The notes beneath the pieces were generated by a model. The model was not told the DNA's origin. It searched no databases and saw only the letters and a list, made by a program, of their open reading frames with translations. From Bacteroidota bacterium (GTDB taxonomy: Bacteria > Bacteroidota > Bacteroidia > Chitinophagales > Saprospiraceae): a stretch of DNA of 64,000 nt. The translations under genes were made by a program, and so were the position numbers. The stretch is taken from NCBI GenBank assembly GCA_017857395.1, contig JAFMDF010000001.1, positions 60,361 to 124,360 on the forward strand, in the 5' to 3' direction. Shown here one piece after another: positions 25,859-36,100 of this stretch. Position 1 is the first letter of the stretch; every line of letters begins with the position of its first letter.

Positions 25859-26901
25859 TCTAAATAAGCGACTTCAACTTTAAGTGCAGTTTCGTTCTCA
25901 TAAATAAAATTTGTTTTAAGCACTGTTTTATCTACGTGACTTAATAACCATTTTTCTTGACCTTTAGGATAATCGGCTTCGATGATGTGTACGATTTTTT
26001 CATTAAAAAAGAAATAAAGGAATGTATTATATTTTTTGATAGTTAATTTTTTCGATGGATTGTTTTGAACCAATTTTTGTTGAAAAAAACTTGTTGAAAG
26101 CCCCCATATAACTTGAGTATTCCTTAATGTAGTGGTCTTTATGCTCAAATGATTGTGTGCTACTAGGAAATTTAAATCATTCCACAATATTCGATAAGTT
26201 TTATTATCTTCTTTATTGGTTTGGTAAGTTACTTCTATTTGGTAATTTCTAGTGCAGTTCATATCCAAAAAGAACCACCCTCCTCTTTTTCCGACTGAAT
26301 TTTTAAAATGCTTTTTTAGTATAGTTGTTTGAATGGAAGTATCTAATTGAAAGATAGGATTAACTGCATTCATTAAATAGGTTTTTTGAAAATCCTGTCG
26401 GTAATTGCTTAATTCGTCAGTATACCAAGTAGGTTGTTCTAATGCAGGATTAAATAGTTCATCAACATAATAATTCCACCACAGTCCAGAATATAAATTA
26501 GGCAAGCATTGAAACCCATTTTCTTTACCTGCCAATAAACTGGCACATTCTCCATTAGGCAACAATTGATTACGGTGTTTTCGTTGTAATAAACAATGGC
26601 CTAATTCATGAAAAATTAAAGCTTTGCGTTGAAAAGTATCTAAGTCAGGCCAGATTGCTTGGTTGATCGTAATAATTTGGGGAGAATGATTAGGCTTGCT
26701 TTTACCTAGTTGATGATTTTCTAAAACGCCAAATTCTATAATTAACCCTTCCTTTCCTGGTTGAATAAGAATACCTCTTTTGTTACCTGCTGTTATAAAT
26801 TTTTCTACATAAGGTATGAATTCATCAGGCGCATGGAAGAAATCTTTTCGATAACAAGTAGTTAAAGTAAGTGGAAATAGAATAAGCAGCATTATTTTCA
26901 T
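25855..26901 (-). CDS. Putative metalloprotease-like lipoprotein
   Basis: About 348 residues starting MKIMLLILFPLTLTTCYRKD, with a lipobox ending at Cys16, so it is predicted to be a lipoprotein; an ATG three codons earlier is also possible. The segment ALIFHELGHCLLQRKH carries an HExxH zinc motif, and a conserved-looking EYV-rich core surrounds it (LYSGLWWNYYVDELFNPA). The C-terminal ~130 residues are beta-rich. The fold is not one I can name with confidence. It overlaps the end of the glycosyltransferase on the other strand. A role in processing surface material is an inference only. Confidence 0.65.
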   Translation of the reverse strand: MKIMLLILFPLTLTTCYRKDFFHAPDEFIPYVEKFITAGNKRGILIQPGKEGLIIEFGVLENHQLGKSKPNHSPQIITINQAIWPDLDTFQRKALIFHELGHCLLQRKHRNQLLPNGECASLLAGKENGFQCLPNLYSGLWWNYYVDELFNPALEQPTWYTDELSNYRQDFQKTYLMNAVNPIFQLDTSIQTTILKKHFKNSVGKRGGWFFLDMNCTRNYQIEVTYQTNKEDNKTYRILWNDLNFLVAHNHLSIKTTTLRNTQVIWGLSTSFFQQKLVQNNPSKKLTIKKYNTFLYFFFNEKIVHIIEADYPKGQEKWLLSHVDKTVLKTNFIYENETALKVEVAYLD

Positions 26902-27026
26902 AAAGCGCAAAATAAAAGCGATTTAGGGAATAAATAGCCAAGTAAATGCCAACGAAAAGTTAATTCGCTTAACAGACCTTAAAGCAGCTAGAATCTTACC
27001 GATTTTCCTTGTATTTTCGTAGCGGT

Positions 27027-28298
27027 ATGAGCAAAGCAATTATTACATTTATCGTTCTTTCCTTACTTGGCTTGATTATTATTCAGGCTTACATGCTGCG
27101 TATTGGGCATACGACAGAATCCGAAAAGTATGATGCGGAGGTTAGCGCTATTATGTATAATATTAGTACAGATTTATTTGAAAATACGCAGTTAAGTAGG
27201 AATATTGCTAAGTTGAGTCAAGAAGCAGATATTGATAAAAGAACTATTTTCAACAACGATTCACTCCCTTTTCATACCGTCAAAGAAATTGATACACTTT
27301 TTAAAGAACAGTTAGCAGCTAGAGGTATTTCTGTAGATTATGCGTTTGCCTTAACAGATGAAAAGAATCAATTAATTTTAAATAGCCCCAACTTTGATGC
27401 GAATCGGTTTAAATTTAATCGGTATGCTCGCCCTTTAGGTTTGGTCAAAATAATTTGTGATTGTGAAGTGCTAATTCATTTCTATCAAAAAAATCTAAAT
27501 ACTTATCTCTTTGGTCAACTAGCTTTTTTATTAATTCCTTCCTTTTTGTTTCTACTAATGATTATCGCAGGGTTTAGTCTTTTAATTTATACCATCAATA
27601 AACAGAAGCGACTATTGGTGATTAAAAATGATTTCATCAATAATTTGACCCACGAACTAAAGACACCTGTTTTTTCCATTTCTTTAATTGCGAAAGTATT
27701 TAAAGAAAGTTTGAAACAGAATAAGACGGAGAAATTAGGAGAATACCTAAATTTATTAGAAAAAGAAAATACCAAATTAAAAGGGCATATTGACAAGGTT
27801 TTAGAATTGGCTTCTTTAGAAAATGGGAAATACAATTTACAAAAAGAAAGGTGCGATTTTCATGATATTATCAATGATGCTGTCGCAGGGTTTGCTTTAA
27901 AAATAGAAACGCAGCAAGGGAAATTAAATAAAACTTTTCAAGCGGTGAGTACCCAATTGGTACTAGATAAGACTCATTTTAAAAACGTTATTCAAAATCT
28001 ATTGGATAATGCCATTAAATATAGCAACGGACAACCAGAAATTAGTATTAGTACCAAAAGTGATCAGCAAAAATTATCTATTGCGGTAAGCGATAAAGGA
28101 ATGGGCATTGCCCCCGAACACCAAAAGCATCTATTTGATAAATTTTATAGAGTAACGACAGGAAATATTCATCATGTTAAAGGGTTTGGCCTAGGCTTGA
28201 GCTACGTTAAATACATTGTAGAAGCACATGGTGGTTCTATTTCGGTAAGTAGCAAAAAGAATGAAGGCGCTACTTTCTTGATGGAATTTCCTTTGTGA
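27027..28298 (+). CDS. Sensor histidine kinase
   Basis: A 423-residue kinase starting MSKAIITFIVLSLLGLIII; an upstream TTG frame is less likely. Membrane helices lie at about 5-22 and 160-183, bracketing a ~135-residue periplasmic sensor domain of no known type. The phosphorylated histidine is in NNLTHELKTPVF (about residue 209). The ATPase domain shows LLDNAIKYS, DKGMGIAPEH and GFGLGLSYVKYIVEAHGG. The response regulator follows 177 bp later, separated by a repeat region. A TATTTTCG at 27012-27019 may be part of its promoter. Confidence 0.93.
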   Translation: MSKAIITFIVLSLLGLIIIQAYMLRIGHTTESEKYDAEVSAIMYNISTDLFENTQLSRNIAKLSQEADIDKRTIFNNDSLPFHTVKEIDTLFKEQLAARGISVDYAFALTDEKNQLILNSPNFDANRFKFNRYARPLGLVKIICDCEVLIHFYQKNLNTYLFGQLAFLLIPSFLFLLMIIAGFSLLIYTINKQKRLLVIKNDFINNLTHELKTPVFSISLIAKVFKESLKQNKTEKLGEYLNLLEKENTKLKGHIDKVLELASLENGKYNLQKERCDFHDIINDAVAGFALKIETQQGKLNKTFQAVSTQLVLDKTHFKNVIQNLLDNAIKYSNGQPEISISTKSDQQKLSIAVSDKGMGIAPEHQKHLFDKFYRVTTGNIHHVKGFGLGLSYVKYIVEAHGGSISVSSKKNEGATFLMEFPL

Positions 28299-28473
28299 GG
28301 TAATGAGGTGACAAGGTAATGAGGTTTCAAGGTGACAAGATAAAAAGGGTATATCCAATAAATCGTTACTTTGTTGGCGATTTAATTTTATTATCCTGCA
28401 ACCTCATCACCTTTTAACCTCGTTACCTCGTTACCTCATTACCTCATTATCTTTTAACCTCACAACCTTTTAA
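28297..28473. repeat. Word-repeat inverted region inside a two-component operon
   Basis: GAGGTAATGAGGT (28299-28311) is inverted as ACCTCATTACCTC near 28434-28446. The right side repeats ACCTCGTT and ACCTCATT in tandem. It fills the space between the kinase and its regulator. Confidence 0.7.
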
Positions 28474-28475
28474 AC

Positions 28476-29156
28476 ATGACCAACCCAAAATTATTATTAG
28501 TAGAAGATGACAGCACGCTTGGCTACATTCTAAAAGAATATTTAGAAATGAAAAACTTCGCCGTCACTTGGGCTAAAAATGGTTTGGAAGGCTTGGCAAA
28601 ATTCAGGGAACAGCAAGTAGATTTATGTATTGTAGATGTAATGATGCCAGAAATGGATGGTTTTACGATGGCAGAACGGATTAGGCAACAAGGTAGTGCT
28701 GTGCCATTATTATTCCTCACCGCCAAGTCTTTAAAAGTAGATGTGTTAAAAGGGTTCAGTTTAGGAGCCGACGATTATATTATTAAGCCTGTGGAAGAAG
28801 AGGAATTAGTGGCAAGAATCAATGCTATTTTAAGACGAACGGAACATCCAGATGAACAGCAAGAAATATTTGAAGTAGGTGATTATGCCTTTGATAGTAA
28901 AAATCAGAAATTATCTTATGATGGAGTAGATAAATACCTAACAGAGCGAGAAGCCCAATTACTTCGATTACTTTGCTTGAACAAAGGGAATTTATTGCCT
29001 CGTCAGTATGTCCTAAAAAATATTTGGGGGAAAAGTGATTATTTTAACCGACGAAGTATGGATGTATTTATTTCTAAATTACGAAAATATTTAGCCAAAG
29101 ATGAGCGCATTCAAATCACGAATGTTCATGGGAGTGGCTTTATTTTGTCGGATTGA
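28476..29156 (+). CDS. OmpR-family response regulator
   Basis: A 226-residue regulator. The receiver domain shows LLVEDDSTLGYIL, the phosphorylated aspartate in CIVDVMMPEMDG (about residue 53) and FLTAKS with the conserved lysine. The winged-helix DNA-binding domain runs from about 130, with YLTEREAQLLRLL and SMDVFISKLRKYL and the ending VHGSGFILSD. It is the obvious partner of the upstream histidine kinase. Targets are unknown. Confidence 0.95.
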   Translation: MTNPKLLLVEDDSTLGYILKEYLEMKNFAVTWAKNGLEGLAKFREQQVDLCIVDVMMPEMDGFTMAERIRQQGSAVPLLFLTAKSLKVDVLKGFSLGADDYIIKPVEEEELVARINAILRRTEHPDEQQEIFEVGDYAFDSKNQKLSYDGVDKYLTEREAQLLRLLCLNKGNLLPRQYVLKNIWGKSDYFNRRSMDVFISKLRKYLAKDERIQITNVHGSGFILSD

Positions 29157-29301
29157 ATAATGAACAAGTATTAATTTCCTCATTATTTGTGCTGCCTTAT
29201 TTTTTATTTTGTTGATGCCCAACTATCTAATATCCGTGGCAAAAAACATCCGTGGCAAATTTAATAAGTAAAAACTTAGCGTTAGACGAAAATATCGAAA
29301 C

Positions 29302-29880
29302 CTAAAACTGGACAATGTCTATCCCTGATACCGTCTTTTCAAACCACCGCACAGGCGCTTGAATTTTATCCCCAGTCTGTGTATCACATTTAAAAAACAA
29401 ATAGTACAGTTGAATATTATCGCCGATCTTATTTAATAAGTTATCCAATCGTTGCTGACTTTTTTCTGGACTTTTAGCTAGTGCAAATAAACGCCAAGCA
29501 TGATAAGCCTCATCATGCATTTCTGTAACGACTAATAATGCTTCCTCTTCAGTATATTTTTCCAAGAATTTTCGAGCATAGACACTATGATGTTTCGTCC
29601 AATCTCTTGGCCTAGTCTTATCTTCGATATGTTTAAAGGTATCGTGAACGTAGGTAATGATGCGCAATTGTCGACGCATATCGGCAGGAATAGCTAACTT
29701 ATCAACGTTAGCTAATACCTCAGGAATGTGGTTAATGACTTGCCCTTCTGGATGTCCATATCTAGGTTTGCCCCAAAATAGACCTGCTTGAAACTCAGGG
29801 TCGGCAATAAAGGTAGCCTCTAAATCCGTTTCAGGTTTTAGTTTTAGGTCAATTTCACTTTCAATGATTACTTTACTCAT
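29302..29880 (-). CDS. HD-domain phosphohydrolase-like protein
   Basis: 192 residues from the ATG at 29880 (MSKVIIESEIDLKLKPE); an upstream ATG at 29958 adds 26 residues that do not look conserved. Residues around GHPEGQVINHIPEVL and LRIITYVHDTFKHIEDK give an H...HD pattern, followed by KHHSVYARKFLEKY and a C-terminal helical region (AYHAWRLFALAKSPEK). This is consistent with an HD-superfamily nucleotide or phosphate hydrolase. The substrate is unknown. It stands alone between the response regulator and the dehalogenase-like gene. Confidence 0.7.
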   Translation of the reverse strand: MSKVIIESEIDLKLKPETDLEATFIADPEFQAGLFWGKPRYGHPEGQVINHIPEVLANVDKLAIPADMRRQLRIITYVHDTFKHIEDKTRPRDWTKHHSVYARKFLEKYTEEEALLVVTEMHDEAYHAWRLFALAKSPEKSQQRLDNLLNKIGDNIQLYYLFFKCDTQTGDKIQAPVRWFEKTVSGIDIVQF

Positions 29881-30337
29881 GCGTTGATATTCCAAGAGCG
29901 ATTTGGTCAATAATACTTTGGTCTGTAGATAATACGAGCACAAAGTTAATTGGTTCATTACTTCCGAACCAACTATTACAATGCTATTTTATTAGATATA
30001 TAAAAAAACAAGCCAATATTTACTTTATGCGTAGAAAAGATTGTTTTAGGAATAATCTACATCGTTTTTGGAAATATAGTTTTGTTTCCGCCTCAAAAGA
30101 TAATGCTTTCGACTAGTATAAGTCATTTGATAAATTAAGAGAACAGAGCGTAGAGACCATTTCATTGAGAGAATAGAGACTGAACGAAAAAATTAACTAA
30201 AATAACAAATTTTCTAGTGTGCTGTCAAATTACGGATTACATCTCAAATCATATTTGGTCGAACATTAATATTTTCTAATTATTCAGTTTATCGTTAACC
30301 TCTATTTTCTCTAATCTCTGCTCTCTTTTCTATAAGC
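29881..30337. other. 457-bp intergenic region with word repeats
   Basis: Contains a spread-out word-repeat pair: GAGAACAGAG and GAGAGAATAGAGA near 30138-30180, inverted as TCTATTTTCTCTAATCTCTGCTC near 30302-30325. No gene seen. It probably contains the end of the dehalogenase transcript and the promoter of the HD gene. Confidence 0.45.
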
Positions 30338-31273
30338 TTACGTCATCTGAATAAACTGCTGAATTAAAGCAACTAAAGTTACGGGTGCATCTTCTTGACA
30401 AAAATGCCCTACATTTTCTAATTCGACAATTGGCCCATTAGGAAATAGTCTTTTAAAGTCATCCATCACCATAGCGGGCAACATTGCTTTATCTGCCATG
30501 CCTTCTGCTAACATGGCTGGCTTTGAGCGCAATTTTTCTAAATTTCCCGTTTTAAGCCCTTCCACTACATAATCTCTAATTCTACCATAAGCAGCATCTA
30601 AAGGAAACTCAATGGCAGCGATACATGCTTCTTTGGTGGCAAAAGGCATAGAATAAGCCCGAATCCATTGTTCATCTACCGCAGCGGAATTATGAAAATA
30701 TAATTTTTTCATATTGCTCAAAACATTATCACCTAACTGTCCCATGGCGTCCCGATAAAATCCTTCTTTATTAGCTTTTAAGACCCATTGAAACCAAGGG
30801 GACTCTTGTAAGCCTGGAGGTTTCGGGTCAGATGGTGGAATATCTCTTACGGCGAAACCATAGCCCATCATGGTGTTCATCATACAAATACGCTTAACTT
30901 TGTCAGGGTAGCGTAAAGTATAAGCGCCAGTAATTGGGCCGCCCCAATCTTGGCAAACAAAAGTAATATCTTCCAAACCTAAATGGTCAATCAATGCAGC
31001 TAAATTTTCGACATGATTTTTAAACGTATATTCACTATCCTGAGGCGTTTCACTTTTACCATATCCTTTATGATCAGGTACGATAACCCGATGCGTTTTG
31101 GATAAAGTAGGAATAAAATTTCGATATAAATAACTCCAAGTTGGTTGGCCGTGTAGACAGATAATTACGTCACCTTCTCCTTCATCCACGTAGTGCATTT
31201 TGAAGCCTTGGCCTTCAAAAAAATTAGGTTTGAATGGGAAAGTGCCGCCGAAAGTTTCGTTTGCTGGAATCAT
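30338..31273 (-). CDS. Alpha/beta hydrolase, haloalkane dehalogenase-like
   Basis: A 311-residue alpha/beta hydrolase. HGQPTWSYLYR at 41-51 resembles the HGEPTWSYLYR of DhlA-type haloalkane dehalogenases, and the nucleophile elbow FVCQDWGGP places Asp at about 109 followed by the halide-binding Trp. The catalytic histidine is in VGHFCQEDAP (about 290). No signal peptide, so cytosolic. Close relatives include epoxide hydrolases, so the substrate cannot be fixed by reading. It stands alone, divergent from the cytochrome gene. Confidence 0.8.
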   Translation of the reverse strand: MIPANETFGGTFPFKPNFFEGQGFKMHYVDEGEGDVIICLHGQPTWSYLYRNFIPTLSKTHRVIVPDHKGYGKSETPQDSEYTFKNHVENLAALIDHLGLEDITFVCQDWGGPITGAYTLRYPDKVKRICMMNTMMGYGFAVRDIPPSDPKPPGLQESPWFQWVLKANKEGFYRDAMGQLGDNVLSNMKKLYFHNSAAVDEQWIRAYSMPFATKEACIAAIEFPLDAAYGRIRDYVVEGLKTGNLEKLRSKPAMLAEGMADKAMLPAMVMDDFKRLFPNGPIVELENVGHFCQEDAPVTLVALIQQFIQMT

Positions 31274-31475
31274 ATTGGAAGTTTGAATAATGAACGATGC
31301 CCGTCTACTGACAGGTAGAAATGATGAAATTTTGTCAGATGGTAAACTATGTTTACCTTACTAGTTAGAATAAGCTGTGACTCGAAAGTAAAAATAGTAT
31401 TTTTATACTAAGAAAAGAAAAAGTCAATAAATATAAAAATAAGGCAACTTAAGATATACTCAAAAAACTAAATTT

Positions 31476-32906
31476 ATGAGACATTATTTATATCTGATTA
31501 TCAGTTTATTTCTCCTCTTTATTGCTTGTAATAAAGACCGACCTATTGAACTAGCGCCTATTCCAACCCTCCCTGAAACCCCAACAATAGATACAATACC
31601 ACCTACTGGGACTAGTCGAGTTCCTCCTACAGCGCAACGAATGGGGTATAAAGATAAAGGTTGGGAATACCTAGTCACAGGTGATTATGTGAATAGCGGC
31701 CCTCCACTAGCACTCTTTAATACCTTTTTTGGTCCCGCCGAAAATTTATTAGAGAGAACTGGAGAGAATGCCCAACTGCCTTATGAATTTAATGCGGTTG
31801 CTGCCTTTAATGGGATAAAAGTAGCCGCACCGAATTGTTTGACTTGTCATGCAGAGCGATTAAATGGGGAATTAATTATTGGATTAGGTAATAATTCCAG
31901 AGACTATACCCAAAATAGAGCAGGTACGAATACTTTAGTTAGCAATGCTATTCAATCTTTTTATGGAGCAACCTCTCCAGAAGCCGCTGCTTATGAGCCT
32001 TTTAAAAGAGCGACAGCAGTTATTAGTGACCAAACCATTTTATCAACTATAGGCGTGAATCCAGCTGGTAAATTAGCCGTTGTTCTAGATGCACATCGCA
32101 ACCCATCTGATTTAACTTGGCTAACGGAACCTCGTTATGCCATTCCTCAAGCAGTCATTCCTTCAGATGTACCCGCTTGGTGGTTAACCAAAAAGAAAAA
32201 TGCTTTATACTATGCGGGAATCGGTCGAGGCGACCATGCAAGAACCATTATGGCAGCCAGTATTTTAACCTTACAAGATTCAGAACAGGCCGCTGAAATT
32301 GATACGCACTTTCCAGATGTTTTAGCTTTTTTAAAAAGCCTCGACCCGCCTAAATACCCTTTAGTAACAGTGGAACAAGAAGTAACCAAAGGCAAAGATA
32401 TTTTTAATATTCATTGTGCTAAATGTCACGGTACTTATGGCGATACAGATACTTATCCTAATTTATTGGTCGATTTAGCAACCATACAAACAGATCCTTT
32501 ATTGGCAACGAGTAATTTTAGTTTATCACCGTTTATAGATTCCTATAATAGTAGTTGGTTTGGGCAAGGAGAAAATGCTGCGGAATTGGTCGCTACGAAT
32601 GGTTATGTAGCGCCACCTTTAGATGGCGTTTGGGCAACTGCGCCTTATTTACACAATGGCGCTGTTCCTACTTTGGAAGATTTATTGAATAGTGAACAAC
32701 GACCGACTTATTGGCAACGAACTTTTGATAGCAATGATTTTGATTATGAAAAAATTGGTTGGCATTATGAAGTAAAAAATGCTGGTGGAGATGCGAATAT
32801 TTATGATACTACACTTCCCGGTTATGGGAATAGTGGACATTTTTATGGCGATAAATTAAGCCTTGAGGATAGAGCTGATTTGATAGAGTATTTGAAAACT
32901 TTATGA
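31476..32906 (+). CDS. Dihaem cytochrome c lipoprotein
   Basis: A 476-residue exported protein. The start MRHYLYLIISLFLLFIAC has a lipobox (Cys18) followed by a proline- and threonine-rich linker. Two haem c sites are seen: CLTCH at about 122-126 and CAKCH at about 314-318. YVAPPLDGVWATAPYLHNGAVPTL near the end is the signature of the dihaem peroxidase and related c-type cytochromes that bind near an electron acceptor. It probably moves electrons at the outer face of a membrane. No partner enzyme lies beside it. Confidence 0.88.
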   Translation: MRHYLYLIISLFLLFIACNKDRPIELAPIPTLPETPTIDTIPPTGTSRVPPTAQRMGYKDKGWEYLVTGDYVNSGPPLALFNTFFGPAENLLERTGENAQLPYEFNAVAAFNGIKVAAPNCLTCHAERLNGELIIGLGNNSRDYTQNRAGTNTLVSNAIQSFYGATSPEAAAYEPFKRATAVISDQTILSTIGVNPAGKLAVVLDAHRNPSDLTWLTEPRYAIPQAVIPSDVPAWWLTKKKNALYYAGIGRGDHARTIMAASILTLQDSEQAAEIDTHFPDVLAFLKSLDPPKYPLVTVEQEVTKGKDIFNIHCAKCHGTYGDTDTYPNLLVDLATIQTDPLLATSNFSLSPFIDSYNSSWFGQGENAAELVATNGYVAPPLDGVWATAPYLHNGAVPTLEDLLNSEQRPTYWQRTFDSNDFDYEKIGWHYEVKNAGGDANIYDTTLPGYGNSGHFYGDKLSLEDRADLIEYLKTL

Positions 32907-32927
32907 TACAAGATTGAAAAAATAAAA

Positions 32928-32961
32928 AATCCGTTGGGAAAATAAGAATGCCCAACGGATT
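32928..32961. terminator. Two-way terminator after the cytochrome gene
   Basis: AATCCGTTGGG (32928-32938) pairs perfectly with CCCAACGGATT (32951-32961). It lies between convergent genes and uses the same CCGTTGG word as the hairpin at 33058-33094. Confidence 0.75.
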
Positions 32962-33057
32962 TACTTCCCAACGGATAAGCTAATAGAGCGTCAGCTAAAA
33001 AAATGATATTAAAATAATCTTTAAACTGTCATCTAGCTCGTCAAATCCGTTGTCTTC

Positions 33058-33094
33058 ATTCATCCGTTGGTATAAAATAGACCAACGGATGAAT
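33058..33094. terminator. Second terminator hairpin of the convergent region
   Basis: Perfect 14-bp arms (33058-33071 and 33081-33094) with a 9-nt loop, ATTCATCCGTTGGT/ACCAACGGATGAAT. It is just before the end of the amidohydrolase gene on the minus strand. Confidence 0.75.
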
Positions 33095-33124
33095 ATCAAT
33101 TTTTTACCTGACTATTTAATCTTA

Positions 33125-36100
33125 TTATTCATTTCCTAAAACCCCAGGCAACCCATTCGGCCCAGCTCCTTGCCAATCAAAAGTAGGCGCTTTTTGCTGA
33201 CGTGGATACACTTCATCTAAAGAATTGCCTTTATACAAACGACCATTTTTCATTACATATTCAATGGTATTTGTATTCCGAATATCAGTCAATGGGTTTT
33301 CATTTAAGATGACTAAATCTGCCAATTTTCCTGCTTCTACAGAACCTAAATCTTTGCTTAAACCAAGCGCTTTAGCCCCTAAAATAGTTGCTGCTTTTAA
33401 AGCTTCATGATTGGTCATGCCGCCTGATTGCATCGCCCATAATTCCCAGTGGTATCCTAAGCCTTGTAATTGCCCATGCGAACCAATCCCTGTAATCCCG
33501 CCTTTTCGAACCAATTCTCTGGAAAATTCTGCATGTCTACTAAAAATATGTTCTTCTTTCATAAACCAACTTCCTCTTCTTCTAGATTTAGCGTCCAATT
33601 CTGATTTAGGCGTAAAATGGTTCATTTTGGCATCTCCTTGCACATCTTCGGTCGCATAGAAATAATTTTCTGCCCAAGGACCTCCATAAGAAACGAGCAA
33701 GGTTGGTGTATAAGCCATTTTAGATTCCGCCGTTACTTGTAAGACATCTTTGTAAATTGGATAAATAGGAAAAGCATGTTCATGACCAGGGTAGCCGTCA
33801 ATTAATTGCGTCATATTTAATTTGAAATCTAAACCTCCTTCTGTTGTCGGCATTAAACCTTGTTCTTTGGCTGCTTCGATAATCCATTGGCGATGTTGAC
33901 GATTTCCTGCCAAATACATCTTAATCGTTTTGGTATTATAATATTCAGAGTATTGCTTCAATACTTTTTTGACATGTTTTAAACTCTTCATTTTATACGC
34001 CCAAAAACCAACACCTGGGCCTGTAGAATAAACTCTTGGCCCTAGCATATCTCCACTTTCTACCATGTCTGCATACGTCAATACATCCGTAGTTGCCGTT
34101 TGTGGGTCACGTGTTGCTGTTACACCATAAGCTAGATTTGCCATGTAAATCCAAACTTGTTTTTTATGAATATTCCAATTTGGCCACATGTGGGCATGTG
34201 TATCTATAAAGCCTGGTACAATCGTTTTTCCAGTCATGTCCATCTTTTTCACATTGCGACCAACTTTAATATCTCCCCTTCTACTAACTTGTTTAATTCT
34301 AGCATTCTCAATCAACACATCCCCATTTTCATAAATTTCATCTCCATTCATGGTAATAATTCGAGCATTTGTCAGTAGAATAGTTCCTGTTGGCACATCT
34401 CGATTAACTTCCGTTTTTACTCGAATTTCTTTGGCTTTATAGCTTTTATCTTCTTCTTCTTCTTCTTCTTTTTTCTCCTCGTCCGATTTTTCTTCCTTTT
34501 CACCAGCGGCTTTTTTAGCAGCTTTCTCTGCTTTTTCTTTAGCAGCCTTTTCTTTTTTCTCTTTTTCTAATTGTTTCTTGACTTTTTTAGCTTCCGCTAA
34601 ATCATACACAAAATAAGCATTACCTAAAGACCAATTGACGGTTTTTCCATCTGCTCCCCATTGTGGGAATTCACCTCCCAACTGCGTTAGTTTTTCAGAA
34701 GGAAAAGCCGCTTTAGTTGCATCAGCTACAGAAATTTCAGGTACTTTTCCACCAATCATTGGAATCATAACGGTATAGATTTCATTATTAATTTTAGCCA
34801 ATGCTTTATTACCTTCGGGTGACATCAAGATTAAGGAAGCATTGGAAGGTTTTTTCTTAGGTTCTTGCTCCGATTCCTGCATCATACAATGGTTATGGGC
34901 TACCGCTTGAAAAGTCGTAATCCCTTTAATTTTGACATGTTGCTTTTCGTCTGTTCCATCCCAACGAATAGACACCAATCCTTTTTCTCCATGATATAAA
35001 TAAATGCGGTCGTCTTTTTTAGTAAAATGTGGGTTGCTGCGACCTTTTACTCTTTCTATTCTGGTAACAGCTCCACCATTGCCGCTTATCCAAGAAATAT
35101 GTCGACTAGCCCCAAAAGCAAAAGGGCCAATGGCATCTTTAAAAGCTTGTGCAGGGCCTTCTAAAAACGTAATTCTATTCGTCTTAGCATCCCAAGCTAA
35201 CTGGGTATAAAAAGCACCTTTTTGAGTCAATTTTCGAGGTGTCCCTCCAGCAGCATTAATTTTGTAAATATGCCCTGCTTCTCCTTCCCAAGTTAAATAA
35301 GCAATCTCCGTACTATTAGCCGACCAAATAGGATTGGCTTCAATATTAGTTGAGTTGGTCAATCGTTTTGGTGTACCGTTAGGATAATCCATTACATATA
35401 AACTATTTAAAACAGTAAATGCTAATTTTTTTCCATCAGGTGATAATTTTGGGTCTCTAATTTGATTGGCTATCATCTTTTTGTCATCCACAATCGGAAA
35501 ATCAAAATTAACGACTGGCCCTAATTCCAATTTGGTATCCACTTCAAAAGGAATATTAGTTGCTTCGTTTTTATCAATAGAAATCTTATGAATTTTTCCA
35601 CCATAAGAAGCGACTAAAAATTTAGAGTCTGGTGTAAAAGACATCGCTGGCAAAACGCCTAATGGCGCAATAGATTCTTGTTCATCTCTTTGTACAGGAT
35701 AAGCTAACCAGCTTTCTTCGCCCGTTGCTAAATCTCTTTTCACTAAACCTGTTTGCGTATCATATCGAGAACCGTAAACCAGCCATTTGCCATCAGGCGA
35801 AAGGGTAGGTGAGAAAGCCGAACCATAGCGGCTCGTTTGACGTTCTACTTCTCCTGTTTCTCTGTCATAAATACCCAACTGATATTGCGGCAATTGGGCA
35901 TTATAATTCCAAGCACCTGTTCTTTGGGCAAACCAGATATAGCGACCATCTTTACCAAAAGCAGGTTCCACTACTTTTAGGTTATCTGGTTTTTTAATTA
36001 ATTGAGCGCCACCACCTCCTTCTTTATGAAAGAGATATAGTTTTAAATTTCGACCACCTTTGGAAACGACTAAATAGTCACTATCAGGTGTCCATTCTGC

